Assembly (NCBI GenBank): GCA_963971285.1
Contig: OZ020254.1
Location: 6,510,001 to 6,574,000 of the forward strand
Direction: 5' to 3'
DNA length: 64,000 nt
From: Astropecten irregularis
Lineage: Eukaryota; Echinodermata; Asteroidea; Paxillosida; Astropectinidae
The notes beneath the pieces were generated by a model. It did not search any database. It worked only from the letters and a program-made list of their open reading frames with translations, and had not been told where the DNA came from. Made by a program: the position numbers and the translations under genes. Positions 12,625 through 25,300 of this stretch are shown here, one piece after another. The number at the start of each line of letters is the position of its first letter. Within the stretch, counting starts at the first letter, position 1.

Positions 12625-15600
12625 CTACTCCCTAGGGAGTATACAGCCCCCCTACTTACAATGTAAAAGCGCACAGATGTTAATCAAACCACAATTTCCA
12701 TCAAGCCATCTCTACCCTCGCATAAATTGTTTTTTGTGTCTGGCAAGTTCCCTTACCAGTACCACCATCTCAGTAAAAAGTTTGTTCAAACTCCAAACAG
12801 TACAAACTTGAAAAAAAATGTCACTCAGTCTTTTTCATTTTGCCAAATTGCTGTGCAGTTACATGTACATGTAAGTCTTCCCCTCTAGGAGTGTACACTA
12901 AAGAAACAGATTTAAGAGCCTTTACCACTTAATTTATAGTTAATTTATACTCCAAAGTTCAATATGACCTCTGCAGGGTCCAAAACTGTACTGTGTCCAG
13001 ATGGTACAACGTACAATTTCAATGGGAGTTTAACCACCATGACCTGGTAGGCCTCATACTGTCTCCAGGTGCACAAGCAATTTGCACACTTGTTCATGTC
13101 CACAGTGCCATTTGGGTGAAGTTTGGGAGGGTTAAGGATTTAGGGGCCAAATGCAAATACTAATGTACATGAACATGAACATGGAGCTTTATAGCTTTTT
13201 GATATTTATATAAACAAACAAATGTAAACTTCATTGTACTTTTTGAAGCAGCTCTATGAAATTGGCCCCATTTAATTTTGTGTGTGTCAATGACAGTGTT
13301 CATCTGTCCTCAATTCAACTCAATATAGACAAAGAAAAAAAATCTATTTTAACAGCTCATCCACTCAATATCCTTGGGAACACATTTCTACCTCCATGGG
13401 ACATCACCAATGAGGGGACTCATTGCACAGTGCATACTGTACACTGTACATGTGTGTACATTCTCATAATATAACTGTCACTGCTCCACTCTGCAATCAA
13501 TCTGTCTACACCACCTCCCATTCTGGCCTAACTCACCACCAGACCAGCAGACCTAGCATTGGTCATGATTATGGGCCTGTAAAATGTGGCCCTGAAATGG
13601 GATCCTGAAAATGGGATGGGACTGGTGGTACATGTAGAAAAAAGCTTGCAAGGGCATGTTTTTGCTGAAATTGCACACTTGAGGTTGATAGCTTGATGAT
13701 GTTGTGCCAGTAACCTTATCGTGTGCTATCGCTAGCATGCAGGCTTATTTGAAATGATACACAGTCCATATTGATATCAGTAACTGATATTGATGTCAGT
13801 AACGGAGTAATTAAGCGCTGGTGGCATCTTGTCCTTTCTCTCTGTCTAAGTAAGAGTAAGAAGTCTCCCATGTAATGAACTTGTGGATTCCATTTTCAGT
13901 TTTGGTACATCTACTGGGCATAATGTATGGCATTCTGCACAGTAGCTACAATAACTGTGCCATTCAGTTAATGGTTTTGCCCTATAGTATAGGCATACCA
14001 TGCAAAATGTGTTAACCCAATTACATGTACATATTACATGTGTAATTTCTGATCAATGGTAGATGTACATGTTGGTGTAATGTAAGGAATAGGCGTGGAT
14101 CACTACATGTGTACACAATGACATGTACATGTATGTGGTGTGCCTCAGGTCCTCAAGGAAATGATGTGGACCATAGTTACTCCCAAAGCCTGAGAGATGG
14201 TACTGTACTGTACATTACATGGACATGATTCATCATTTCATCATTCAGGGGAATCTATGCCATCACTGCCTGTCATACACACAGTATAGGGATACCTGCT
14301 ACTTACGCATGTAGGCCTGTGCTTGTGTGCACACTCATGTGGTACAGTGTAAAGAGAATGCAAAGTATGGTTTTTATTTTTACTTATACGGGTAATTTCA
14401 AGAATTTGCCGTTTTAACCATGCCCACTCTGTACACGTTCTGTATGCACACCTTATTCTGTGTGTGATGCGTATTGGAACAGTACTTATTGGAGGGATGT
14501 TTGAGGAGTCTTGCCATGCAGTTTGACCATAGAGCTACAAACAGCTCTATGGTTTGACAAAACTGTTAATATCCCCCTATGCTCTACTCCATCCCAGCCA
14601 AGTGCGCAGCCATACATGTACATGTACATACATACATGTGCCCCTGTGGTGGTGCACACACACAAAGGAGCAAGGGTTGAGTTCTCACTGGTGCTCCCAG
14701 CTAGGGGAATGGCCCCAGTACCGCCGACCATGGAGTAAAAGAGAGCTCCATGGTATAGGTAGGACAGCACAGGCACAGTGGATTGGATTCCATCACTGGC
14801 TTGTGTCAACATTGGCGCCTTCTCCCTCCAGCACTCCTGCATAAACAAGACCTTTGCAGGATATTCTCTCTTGCACAGTTTGTACATGTCAGGCTGGGTA
14901 TGGTCTGATGATGGTGGTTCTGGTAGGTCAGTTGGAGCTTGTGGTGTCAAAATTTGCAGCCAGATACACTAAATACTGTAGGCCTACATGTACATAGTAC
15001 AGTGCAGGACCATGGACGAAGACCCTTATTACAAACATGTTGACCTACATGTACATGTACTCTGTATATTCCTCTATCCTGAACCCTTTCACAGATAACC
15101 GGCCTATGGGATTTTGTGCACAAAATTTGAGTACAAGCTGTTCCACATTGTACTGTACTTAGTGCATACACATCAATTAACTTGTACCAGTACATCAGAC
15201 AGTTTGAGCCTACTTATTTACCACTGTTCTTTGTACAATGAGTGCACATACACAGCTGTTTTTCAAATAATGATCATTGGCCTATAAATTCGGGGACCAA
15301 ACATCTGACATCATTTGAAATGTATAGTCTACTATCTTTGAAATATGATTAATTTCAGAGTATTTTCTTTTTGTTTCACCAATGATTCAGTCACACATAT
15401 TCACAGACTGTACTTAAAAATGTTCTTGGATACATGTACATGTAGGTACATGTACTGTATATTGATGAAAAATATCTGGGTACACATAGCCTACATCATA
15501 CATGTACATGTATAAATTGAATTTAAACAAGAAAATAATAACATTTTGTAAAGTATTTAGGCTTAACCCTAACCCTCCTCAATCCTCCAAAATCCTTCTG

Positions 15601-16310
15601 GTGTTTTGGAGGATTTCGGAGGATTCAGGATATAATGTAATTTTCAAGTGAGGACCACTTGAGGAGTTGCAAGGATTCAGGATAAACGCATTTTTTGAGG
15701 TATGGCCACCGAAGGATTTTGAAGGATTCAGGATTCAGGGTCCTCTCATTTTGAGTATAAGTGAGATCACTGGAGGATTGTGGAGGATTCAGGATGAATG
15801 CAGTTTTTAAAGTGTGACCATTGGAGGATTATGGAGGATTCAGGATGGTACTCAGTAAAATGCCCCTAGGGGGTTAGGGTTAATAAGGCCTAGGCCTACA
15901 TGTACATGCATGCATATTTTTAAAATTACAAACTGTATTGAACATGTAGGCCTATGTGTCATGTATCGTATGTGACATAATACATGTATCTAGTTTTGTA
16001 GTATTGTACAGTGGAACGCCACTATAACGAACTGCACTATATCGAACATTTGGCTATACCGAATATCATCCTTGGCTCCCAATTTGTGTGTACAATAGGC
16101 ATGCTGAACAATGTTCAGCATATAATGAACAACTAACGAACAATCTCTGTGCATCCCGTCATTGTTCATTTTTTAATATGAAATTAATACGTGCACATGT
16201 ACAGTATGTTAATTTAAGTTATACTGTGTCAGATGTGTACACATGTACAATATGTTGGTATCCATGGTCTTCACAATCAAACATTTTTGTATAATTTGTT
16301 CTCTACTCAG
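12625..16310. other. Non-coding stretch before the first ADGRA exon
   Basis: No exon is visible. It holds a half-element end (AGCTCTATGAAATTGGCCCC near 13249), ACATGTAC runs, and the TTAA-flanked repeat at 15567-15879. Confidence 0.55.
15567..15879. mobile_element. TTAA-flanked MITE with internal tandem repeats
   Basis: TTAA (15563-15566) precedes CCCTAACCC, and GGGTTAGGG precedes TTAA (15880-15883). TTAA duplication with CCC ends is the piggyBac pattern. The interior is a decayed tandem array of roughly 55-60 bp units around GGAGGATTCAGGAT. There is no coding frame. The CCCTAA word is telomere-like only by coincidence. Confidence 0.7.
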
Positions 16311-16382
16311 GGATCTTAGCGATAACCAGATCTCATCACTGGATCAGAATGCGTTCAGTGGACTGTCTTCCCTACTACAATT
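16311..16382 (+). CDS. ADGRA: ADGRA exon a: leucine-rich repeat 1
   Basis: A 72-bp exon lies between ...ctctactcag and gtaagt. It encodes one 24-residue LRR (DLSDNQISSLDQNAFSGL...) with the LxxLxLxxN spacing. The phase is the same at both ends, so LRR exons can be duplicated or lost without a frameshift. It is 82% identical to the next exon (59 of 72 bases by eye). Confidence 0.93.
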
Positions 16383-19300
16383 GTAAGTACTCTTCCCCAC
16401 TATAGGATGGGATATAGGCTTGATCATATGGATAATTTTGACTAATAACACAAACTAAATTTGATTCATTATCTGTGCATTTTCACAGTTTGGGAACATT
16501 TTTGTAACGTAAGTTACATTTTTGTAACGTAAGTTACCTTTTTTTTGTGCATGCATTTTAAGGAATCATAAGTGGTATTTTGTACTTGCTAAATCTTTAA
16601 ACGGTATTAAATTGGAGTCTTTTAGAAATGACTGATCAAGGAAAAGGTCAAGGTCACTTTTAAGTTACATGTACCATGGAATTGCCCATCTATGAATTTC
16701 ACAACCACAAAATGTCCCCATTTACCTTCAAACCTTTCTCTGGCATGCATTTGTGTTTATGTGTCAGTGGACAATATTGTGTTCTATTTCCATTCAACCA
16801 TGTACATGTATTAGGGCCTATCTAATCATTGATTTAAGCATTGGTCTTCCATTCATAAGAAAAATGTATGCATTTGTTGTCTTCCCAGGGATCTCAGCAA
16901 CAATCAGATCTTAGCTCTGCACCAGAATGCATTCAGCGGACTGTCTTCCCTCCTGCAATTGTAAGTATTCTGTTTTCACTCGGGCGGGGATTGGGCTTTA
17001 GCAAAATGATTTCCTACATGTAAATTTGATCCTGAAATTCTACACAGGTCTACAGAGTGGTACATGTACACGTACAGGAGTAGACCTTCCAACTTGTTCT
17101 CACTAATACCGGGGGCCTTGCAAACTTTGCTCTTCAAAAACTTGCTCGGATATGGTCTCTCCAAAACTCACCCAGTGGCCTTTCTCTCTTCTCTCTCACT
17201 CTCTCGCCAAAAAAAATGAAGAATTTCCTGGCGTGAACATCAGCATTGATTGGCACGAGCATTCAAGAGAGATAGAGAGAGAGAAAATAAAAGCAAAAAA
17301 TGCCATGGCCGTCCTGTCCGGGCGACGGCGAGGTGATTAGTTTAGAACTTTTTTTATTTCCCCCCCCCCCTTTCCTTTCCAGTAGCTTGAACCTTCGTCT
17401 ATTTGCTCAACGGCTGTCACTTCCACTCAGATTTCACACCGACTGGATTTTTGTCCTAATTGTACCTTTCAGCTGTTTCATCAAAGAAATCCCCCATTTC
17501 TCTCAGGTGTGTGTTTTTTTTTTTTTTTTTGGTCGTCCTTTTTCTTTTCTTTTGATTGGCTGAGCTCACCTTTGTGCGGGGAATTTGTCTGGAAGGCATT
17601 GAAGGGAATGTTATGATTGCCTGTGAGTTTGTAGTTCATGTGAACCTGGTCTGCAGAGTGCAGGGAAGGTGTGTGAGCTGATGCTCCGGAATCGTTAAAA
17701 ATGTTCGCTTTTTTGGTGGTGTGTACTAGCTACCGTACTCGCGCACACGCGCCCCTTAAAAAAGTTTAAAAACCAAGAGATTTCAAGCCATGGTCCTGAC
17801 CGCAGGGCCCAATTTCATGGAATCCATTCATGGTCTCCTGATGAGAGGTCTAGAGCAGGCTAGTTGAAACGTTGAGACCTTACGAGAAGTGCGAACAAAA
17901 TGAAAAGTGCGAAAGTAAGAACTATTCTTACATGGTGTTTCAACATGCAAAGCCTTAAATCTTTCTTGAATCTATTACCGTAAGCAAAAATTCTTCGCTT
18001 ATGATAACAGACTTTTTTGCAAATGGTTAGCATACATGTACCATATTTGTCTTTCTTCTACGCTAAGCAAGGACTTTCTGCAGAATGCATGACAGTGTGC
18101 TAGCAGAAAATCATGGTTAGCCTAGAAATTCTTCTCTATGAAGCAAAAGTCCTGCTTACAGTACAGATTCCATAGATATCACGCATAGCAGTGCCCGTAA
18201 GCACATAGATAGGTGTAACAGATTCCCTGAAATTGGGTCCTGTTTGACTAAGTATTCTTATTGTAAACAGAAAGATTGTATTCCATCGTTTATGAATTCA
18301 AGAATGTGTCAAACCTACAAAGAACTAGGCCTACACCTACACAGTATGCCTACCATCTGACAATTTAGAAAATTGACATTTTCCATGGAACTCTAGAATA
18401 AATTGGACAGACATTCTAATCTTAAAAGATTCTTGTCGTAGAAAAAATCCCATTCCTGGACTCCTCCTATGCAAAAAAAAGTCGGCCATTGACGCACGAG
18501 CATTGCAAAATGTACAACATGAACATGGATTGCACATGAATGCGTTTGACACCTGCAGATATTGATCGGACGTGTCTCCCATGCAGACTGGATGCTGCCA
18601 GCATGCTCCTCCGCTCCGAGCAAGTTGCTTGATGAAGCTTTCAGTTCTTTTTCCTCCCTACCTTCCTTTTTTTGCCGAATCCTGTTTTGGAACTTAGGGG
18701 GAGAGAGAGAAATAAACGATTTGGTATGGAGTGGTATGGCATCTTGCCTGCTTCACTTGACACTCTTCCTGGAGGACTGGTAATCACGCTGTGTGCAGTC
18801 TCACCCCTTCATTGGTCCCCAGTGCCAGGCATGCCAGTGGCTCTCTGACTCTCCCTAGAGCTCTCCCTGACTGTTTAAATTAGATCGTTCCGCAGCCTAT
18901 ACCTGGAACCATGGAGAAATTTCTCCATGCTGGAACCCAGTGGACCAGTCGACGAACCCACTTCTGCCCCAAAAATAAACAGGTGAAATGCCCATGAATT
19001 ATGACTGACTGTGGTCTGCAGAATTCTTAAATTCATGATCTATGGTCACATATCTCCATGTTGTGCTGCATTTCGCTCATAGTGAAAGTGAAATATATTC
19101 TTGTGAAGTGTTAGGCAGACAACAGCGAGAGAGGAGATGAGGTTATTCTAAACAATAATTACCAGGAGCTGAGTCCACTAGAGGTATTCGACCCGTCATC
19201 GTTAGACGTTACTGGGTTAATGGATTGAACACTCTGGGTTGGATTTAAACAAGCTAGCAGTCCTTTTCAATCTGACACTTTGTTTGGGAATTGCTCAAAG

Positions 19301-22300
19301 TTTCAAGACGAAAACAGAACAATTCATCTTGCAGACAGCTAGCAGCAGCTGTGTACATAGACTGCACATGCATGCTGAACATTTGTACAGTATGCATCAT
19401 TTGTTGCCAGTGTACATCAGGGAAGTAAATGTGTGTAAACTTAATGCATCGTTTGTATGGTGACATACTGTACGGAGTGTACGAATATTAACCTTTTTAT
19501 TGGAAGCCAATGATTTTAGAAAAAACTATCCATCAGCATGGTGTCCTGTCAGATCACCGCTGCCTTGGACAATTTTTCTCTTCCATTGGAACCAACTAGC
19601 CTGTTGATAACATTATGGAGGTAGAAAAACTCATAGAAACTATTGCTACCTCCATAGTACATTTACGCGTACAGTACCTGTACCTGTGGGGTATAGTACT
19701 TCTGACAGTACTGTGCGATTTGTGTGAATATTCAGGGTTAAGTGAGGAGGAAATGTCAATTGGTTCACAATGCGTAGTAGTTGATGAAGTGAGAAACTCA
19801 CTTTGGATTTGGGTTCAAGGCGAATAAGGAGTTCTCTTGCAGATCAGTTGCTGATGCAATTTTGGACAAATTTCATTATAGTAGTCAGGTAGCTGTTGAA
19901 AAAAATTCCATTACATGTGCATACATGTACGTGATTACGCGTACTGTTCACATGCATTTTGAGCATATGGGCACAAAAATTCATACATGTACAGTACATG
20001 TACGTTTTGCAATTGAAGTGCCGGTATACAGTACACCTAAACTGTATGTCCACAGTATGTGTACACACTTAAATTTTCTCCATTTGCGAGAAATTCTCAA
20101 TTCCATTCTTATCATTAGACATCCATTTTTCATCCTTTTTCTCTCACCTTCATTGTACATTGTACACTGATCTAGGCCTGTTCATTTCAATGCCAAACTT
20201 GAAGACAAAATGGTCCTAGAATTTCATTGAAGAGCTCTGGCACATGATTTGCCATGTAAAACCATCAAATAAAAACTTTGTATTTATAAATTAGAATTGA
20301 TAGTGCGCAAATAATGTATTACAGTGACTTAAAAGATCTGAACATTTTTCATTTCAAAAAGTTAATTCCATTACACACAAATCTATCCATTTTCCTTTTC
20401 GACGTTTAAAAAAACATTACAATTTGGGAGAAACCAGCATAAATCAGCACACTATTTCATACCTTATCTGCATTTAATTAGTGTATGTACATTGTACATA
20501 AACTTTGTTTTCACTGTCAGTCTGGATCAATAAGAATTAAGATTGCCTCTTATTTTGTTTTGTTTGTCACGATAGTTCACTTGTGTCTTGGGCAAAAATG
20601 TGAAAAATATCACACAGAAAAAAGAAAATAAGAAGAAAATAAAACACTAGAGACAGCAAAGTCTGAATCTCCTGTCACGTTGATTTACTACGCCATTTCA
20701 GAGTCTGCCCAGCCCACACTAATGCTGCAGAACATTTACATGCCGCGTGGCGTGAGTAATTAGATCTGGGGGGCTAGCTAAGGCAAGAAAGAAAAGACAG
20801 GTAGGAACTAGGAAGGAGAAGCAATGGAGCAGGTCGAGAAACGGCGAGTCCAAATTGCAATCGGTCCGCTGCGAGCCGTGCGGCGACGCGACGTGCGGAT
20901 TGTGGCCTACAGCCCTTTTGGCGGTGGGCTGGACCCGGTGAAAGTATGAGAAATTCTGGCTTCTCTTTTTCACTCTTATGTAGCCTCCTTTATAATGGAT
21001 GAGATGTACATCCTTGACAGCCTGCTGATAAGACATAGGGCCTACATTACACTGTACATGTCCATGTACTGAACATGGGCAATCCTCCATGGGGGAGGAA
21101 AAAATTAAATTAACGGTTTTGTACTTTTTCCAGACCTCAATTACATGTAAATGGGGAATTCAGTTCAAAGAACAAAATTGAAAATATAGGCCTATATTTG
21201 GGAAAAACAGTTGTTTTTCAATTTATAATTAAAAACGGGCATTGTGCACACTTGAGCATTTAAAACCCATTTTAACGTGTGCATTTCTATTTCAAGGACA
21301 ATTCTCTTTCTCAATTCAGCCAGCTGAGCCTTCAGTCACTTTGGTCGCATTTTTAGAAAAATAAGTACTCCTTCTTTTTTTTTTTTAATAAATACTATTG
21401 TTACTTTTGGGGTACATGTATGCACATGCAGGCTGCATACTGTACATGCACGGTACATGTAGTTTGCAAAATTATAACAAAATTGACAAATTATTGCTTA
21501 GCCAAGAAAGCATGTGGTGCATATGGCTTGTGCAGATGTATTGGTCACATGTTCGAGAAAGTTTGAACAGAACTGAAGATCATTTCAAATCTAATGTACC
21601 TGTAAACTTTACACACATAATGTGCACATACATGTAAGTGTACAATACAGATATGTGGCTGGCACAATAACATCTACCACATTGAACTACTAGATGTGTA
21701 AATGTACATAAAGCACTTTCAAGAACATGTTGAATTGCCATCATCAGTGAATTGTAAACATGGTTCGTCTTGTGACCCCAGTCTCTGTGCAGCTTACCAA
21801 CGACCCGTACTGCCGGGCACATTATGAATTACTACATCAGAAACTTGTGGTTACTAGGGATGGATAAGTGTTGAATACTGTTTATTTCAGCTTCAGTGCT
21901 TGAGATGGCAGATATTGCTAAGTGCACACTCTATAATCCCGACACTGAAGAAAATAGCCTGTGTAATGGACAGTGTTTCAAGATGATCTGCTCCAATCAC
22001 ACTTGAAAACATTTACATGTGTGTAAATGAACTTGGGCTGTGAAATTGAAAGCAGCATCAAAACTTATCGATAATAAATATTGACTGGAGTTACATGTAA
22101 GAGGGCCTGATATTTCCATCCTACACGTACATGTAGCAGACATCAAGCCGTCCTACACTTGTACATGTACATACATAGGCCTAAGTTAATGTACTTCAAA
22201 TATGCAGACTTTGTTTCTTCAAATAATGTTTCTACTTGAACATGTTTCTGTGGGATGAAGTTTATTGATCGATTAAAATGGAGGTCTGATGGAATTAGTT

Positions 22301-25300
22301 GAATTTCAAAACCTTGCCGTTTTCACTCATAGTTCACATTGAAATGTGCATATACAGTATGTGTAACCTATGCAGCAATACACCCTCTCTTTCGTGTCCT
22401 CCATTCCTTTACAATGAAAGACTAGAAGGGTGAATCGCAAATCCGCCCAACCTTGCTGGCAGATACATGTACACCTAGAGCACCACTAGCACCAGGGTCC
22501 CAGCAATTGTCCTCGGTACAAATCGGTTGATTTTATGGGAGTGCCCTAAACCCCCTATTTAATTGGGTGCTTAGTGCAGTATACCAGTTCACCCCACAAC
22601 CACCGGCAGCCAAACAAAAGCAGAAGTGTTAAAAAGGCTGTACCTTGTTGCCACCAGACCCAGAAATCACTTTACCACTTCACTGCATAACAGGAATTTG
22701 ACTTTTCCATTTGGTTCATTCTGTTTTCATCCACAAAGAAACAATCACACACAAGTAGTTTGGTGAGGTGAGGGGTGGGGGGGGGGGGTTGGGTTGATGC
22801 ACTTGTCCTCATTTTGTTGAGTTGGTTTGCGCTACCATCTTCCTCAATTGGTGCTACTAAATCTTTTAATTTATCAGACTGATACAGCTTGCATTGGAAG
22901 GTGTGAAGTGTACTGCCACAGACTGAATCTATAAGGTCATCTGGGGTCTTTAAACTTAAATAGTGCAATTTGCAATCATTTTTCCCCCAGGCGTGAAATT
23001 CGTTTTGACACAAGTTTTCCCAAGTCGGCTTTGTGCAGTTTATGTATGGATATTCTGTAGAGTGCACTTAAACCCTTTTCAAAAGGTATTCTTCAGAGTT
23101 GAACTTGGTGAATACAGTACATGTACACATACCAAAACAAACAAACAAACAAACTTGCTGTGCAAAACTTTCAGTGGAAGCTTAGGCCCCTATACATGTA
23201 CTGTACTTTTGTTTAGCAAAATCTCTTGCCTTTCTCGTAGGAATGTACATGTACATGTACAGCGTACATCTATACGTGTTAATGTAGAGGGGCATGCTGT
23301 TATTTTGTTTACAGGCAATCTCCAAGAAGAAATAAAAAACTCATTCATCAGTTGAATTTTCATTCTTGGGGATATTGAGAAAGTACCAGAAAAATGACTT
23401 CAGCACCTGCAAAGCCTTAGATGGTGTAGTTGGCTGCCTCCAAGTTGCCTGTAAAATTAGTTTTGTTTGACATGGCGGGTATGTTATTCCCCTTATACCA
23501 AAACAGCATTCAAACGTTTCTATGTAAACTGAATTTTGAGACTATAGTGCTTTGCAAACATACTGTACAACCCACAATCTCACATATGCTGCTTAAATGC
23601 TGGCTGTTACTCAGTGAAGTACATGTACACATACTCTGTAATTCCACTTGGAAGGGTTAAACAAATCTACATACTGTACTATGCGTGCATCCATGTTATT
23701 TCCTTGATCAAATTTGTCCTGAATATCTCAGAATCTAGTCAACACTTGAAGCTGGCCAAGCGTAATCACATTTTTCGGCCCACTGCGGCCAGGTACATTG
23801 CATTACATTTACATGTACACTCGTCAAGATGGCATCGGTATCGGCAAAATGTATTACAACATCGCAAGATTCTGATCTGAAAATCAGATTAGAACTTCTC
23901 TGTTTGTTATGTACTAATGGCAGACTAAATACAGAAAAAATGGAATTTATATTAAAGTGAAGAAGCATTGACTGTTAATTGTTCCCAAAGTTTTGACTGT
24001 GTGATTCTTTGGGACCCCCCAAAAGCTAAAAATAAATTCCTCCAGTGGATAAAAAATCTGAACGGACCATCGGGATCGTCGGAAGCAAATTTCTCATGTG
24101 ATCACTTCAGTCCTGCCATTTGGTGTGCCCGCTGTGCCGTTTATTGTTACAAGGCTTCTTGACAATTCCCAAGCAGCATGTTGCTGGCAGTACAGTGCAT
24201 GGTGTATGGCCCTGTTGGAGCTGTGAGCTTGCAACTCTGCAAATTGCACAGTCAGATATCCTACTTACATGTATGCTTGCCACCATTGTGTGGTACATCT
24301 GCACTGTGTCCAGGCTGTATGTACAGTACAAGTATCTGTAAGATGTAGGCCTACAGTGTACAGTATGTACTGGTACAAGAGTACATTGTAGGCCGCTTGT
24401 CCATCTCTTTGCAGGTGACACAAATGAACTATGACTTTCCGATTTGGCTACCGGGGAATGCCAAGTCAACAAGGAATGGCTACCGGGCAGGGGACCAGCT
24501 ACCTATGATAGGGCACCGATTTCCCATGCATGCCATCCTCCCTTAAGTCCCATAACATTATCCCACTTTACTGGGGACATACAATGTAGTCATTGTTTTG
24601 TAAAGAAACTTGTACATGTAAATGAACATGATGATGCTTTTTCTGTATATGGTTTCAAATTTGTTTTAGTTTAAAAAGTAAATTGCGTGATATGATAAAT
24701 GTACTGTATGTCACAGTAACTGCAGATTTTTTCTGACAGAGCAGTTAAATAATTGTCTTGAAACAAATTTTTATTTGATTGAAATTCTGCGATACATCTA
24801 TGCTCACTATGCTGAGTGTTTACTATATTGATGCTCATATGCTGCAACCCAAACGATTAAATGTGTTCTCTCTCTCTCTGTTTTGTTTATATCACAGGAA
24901 TCTCAGCAGCAACCAGATCAAGTTCATAGAACCGAGATCATTTGATGGTTTGGACCAATTACAGAACTTGTAAGTAATAACTTGTGGTCACTTTCAATGC
25001 TAACACTTGGACGCGGCAACAGTATCCGGTGTCCAAATCTTTCTTTTCTTATTAAAGACTCATTCACATACCAGTACATGCATTATCAATGTTTATGTAC
25101 TTGGGTTCTCTTTGCACATTCTGCTAAAACTAGTAAAAGTGAAAAAACCTTTTTGTACAAGTATTTATCTTAGTGATATGTACATATATGTACTGTACAT
25201 TAACACTGATTGTATTTATCTACATGTACGTCATTGAAGGGCAATAAATTGTTTGTATAATTTAGTAAATGCTTCCAATCTTTTGCACTTTAAACATTTT

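Noticed and set aside
15563..15883. Interstitial telomere (CCCTAACCCT / GGGTTAGGGTT)
   Set aside because: Only about two repeats occur at each end, in inverted orientation and bounded by TTAA. They are element termini, not a telomeric array.
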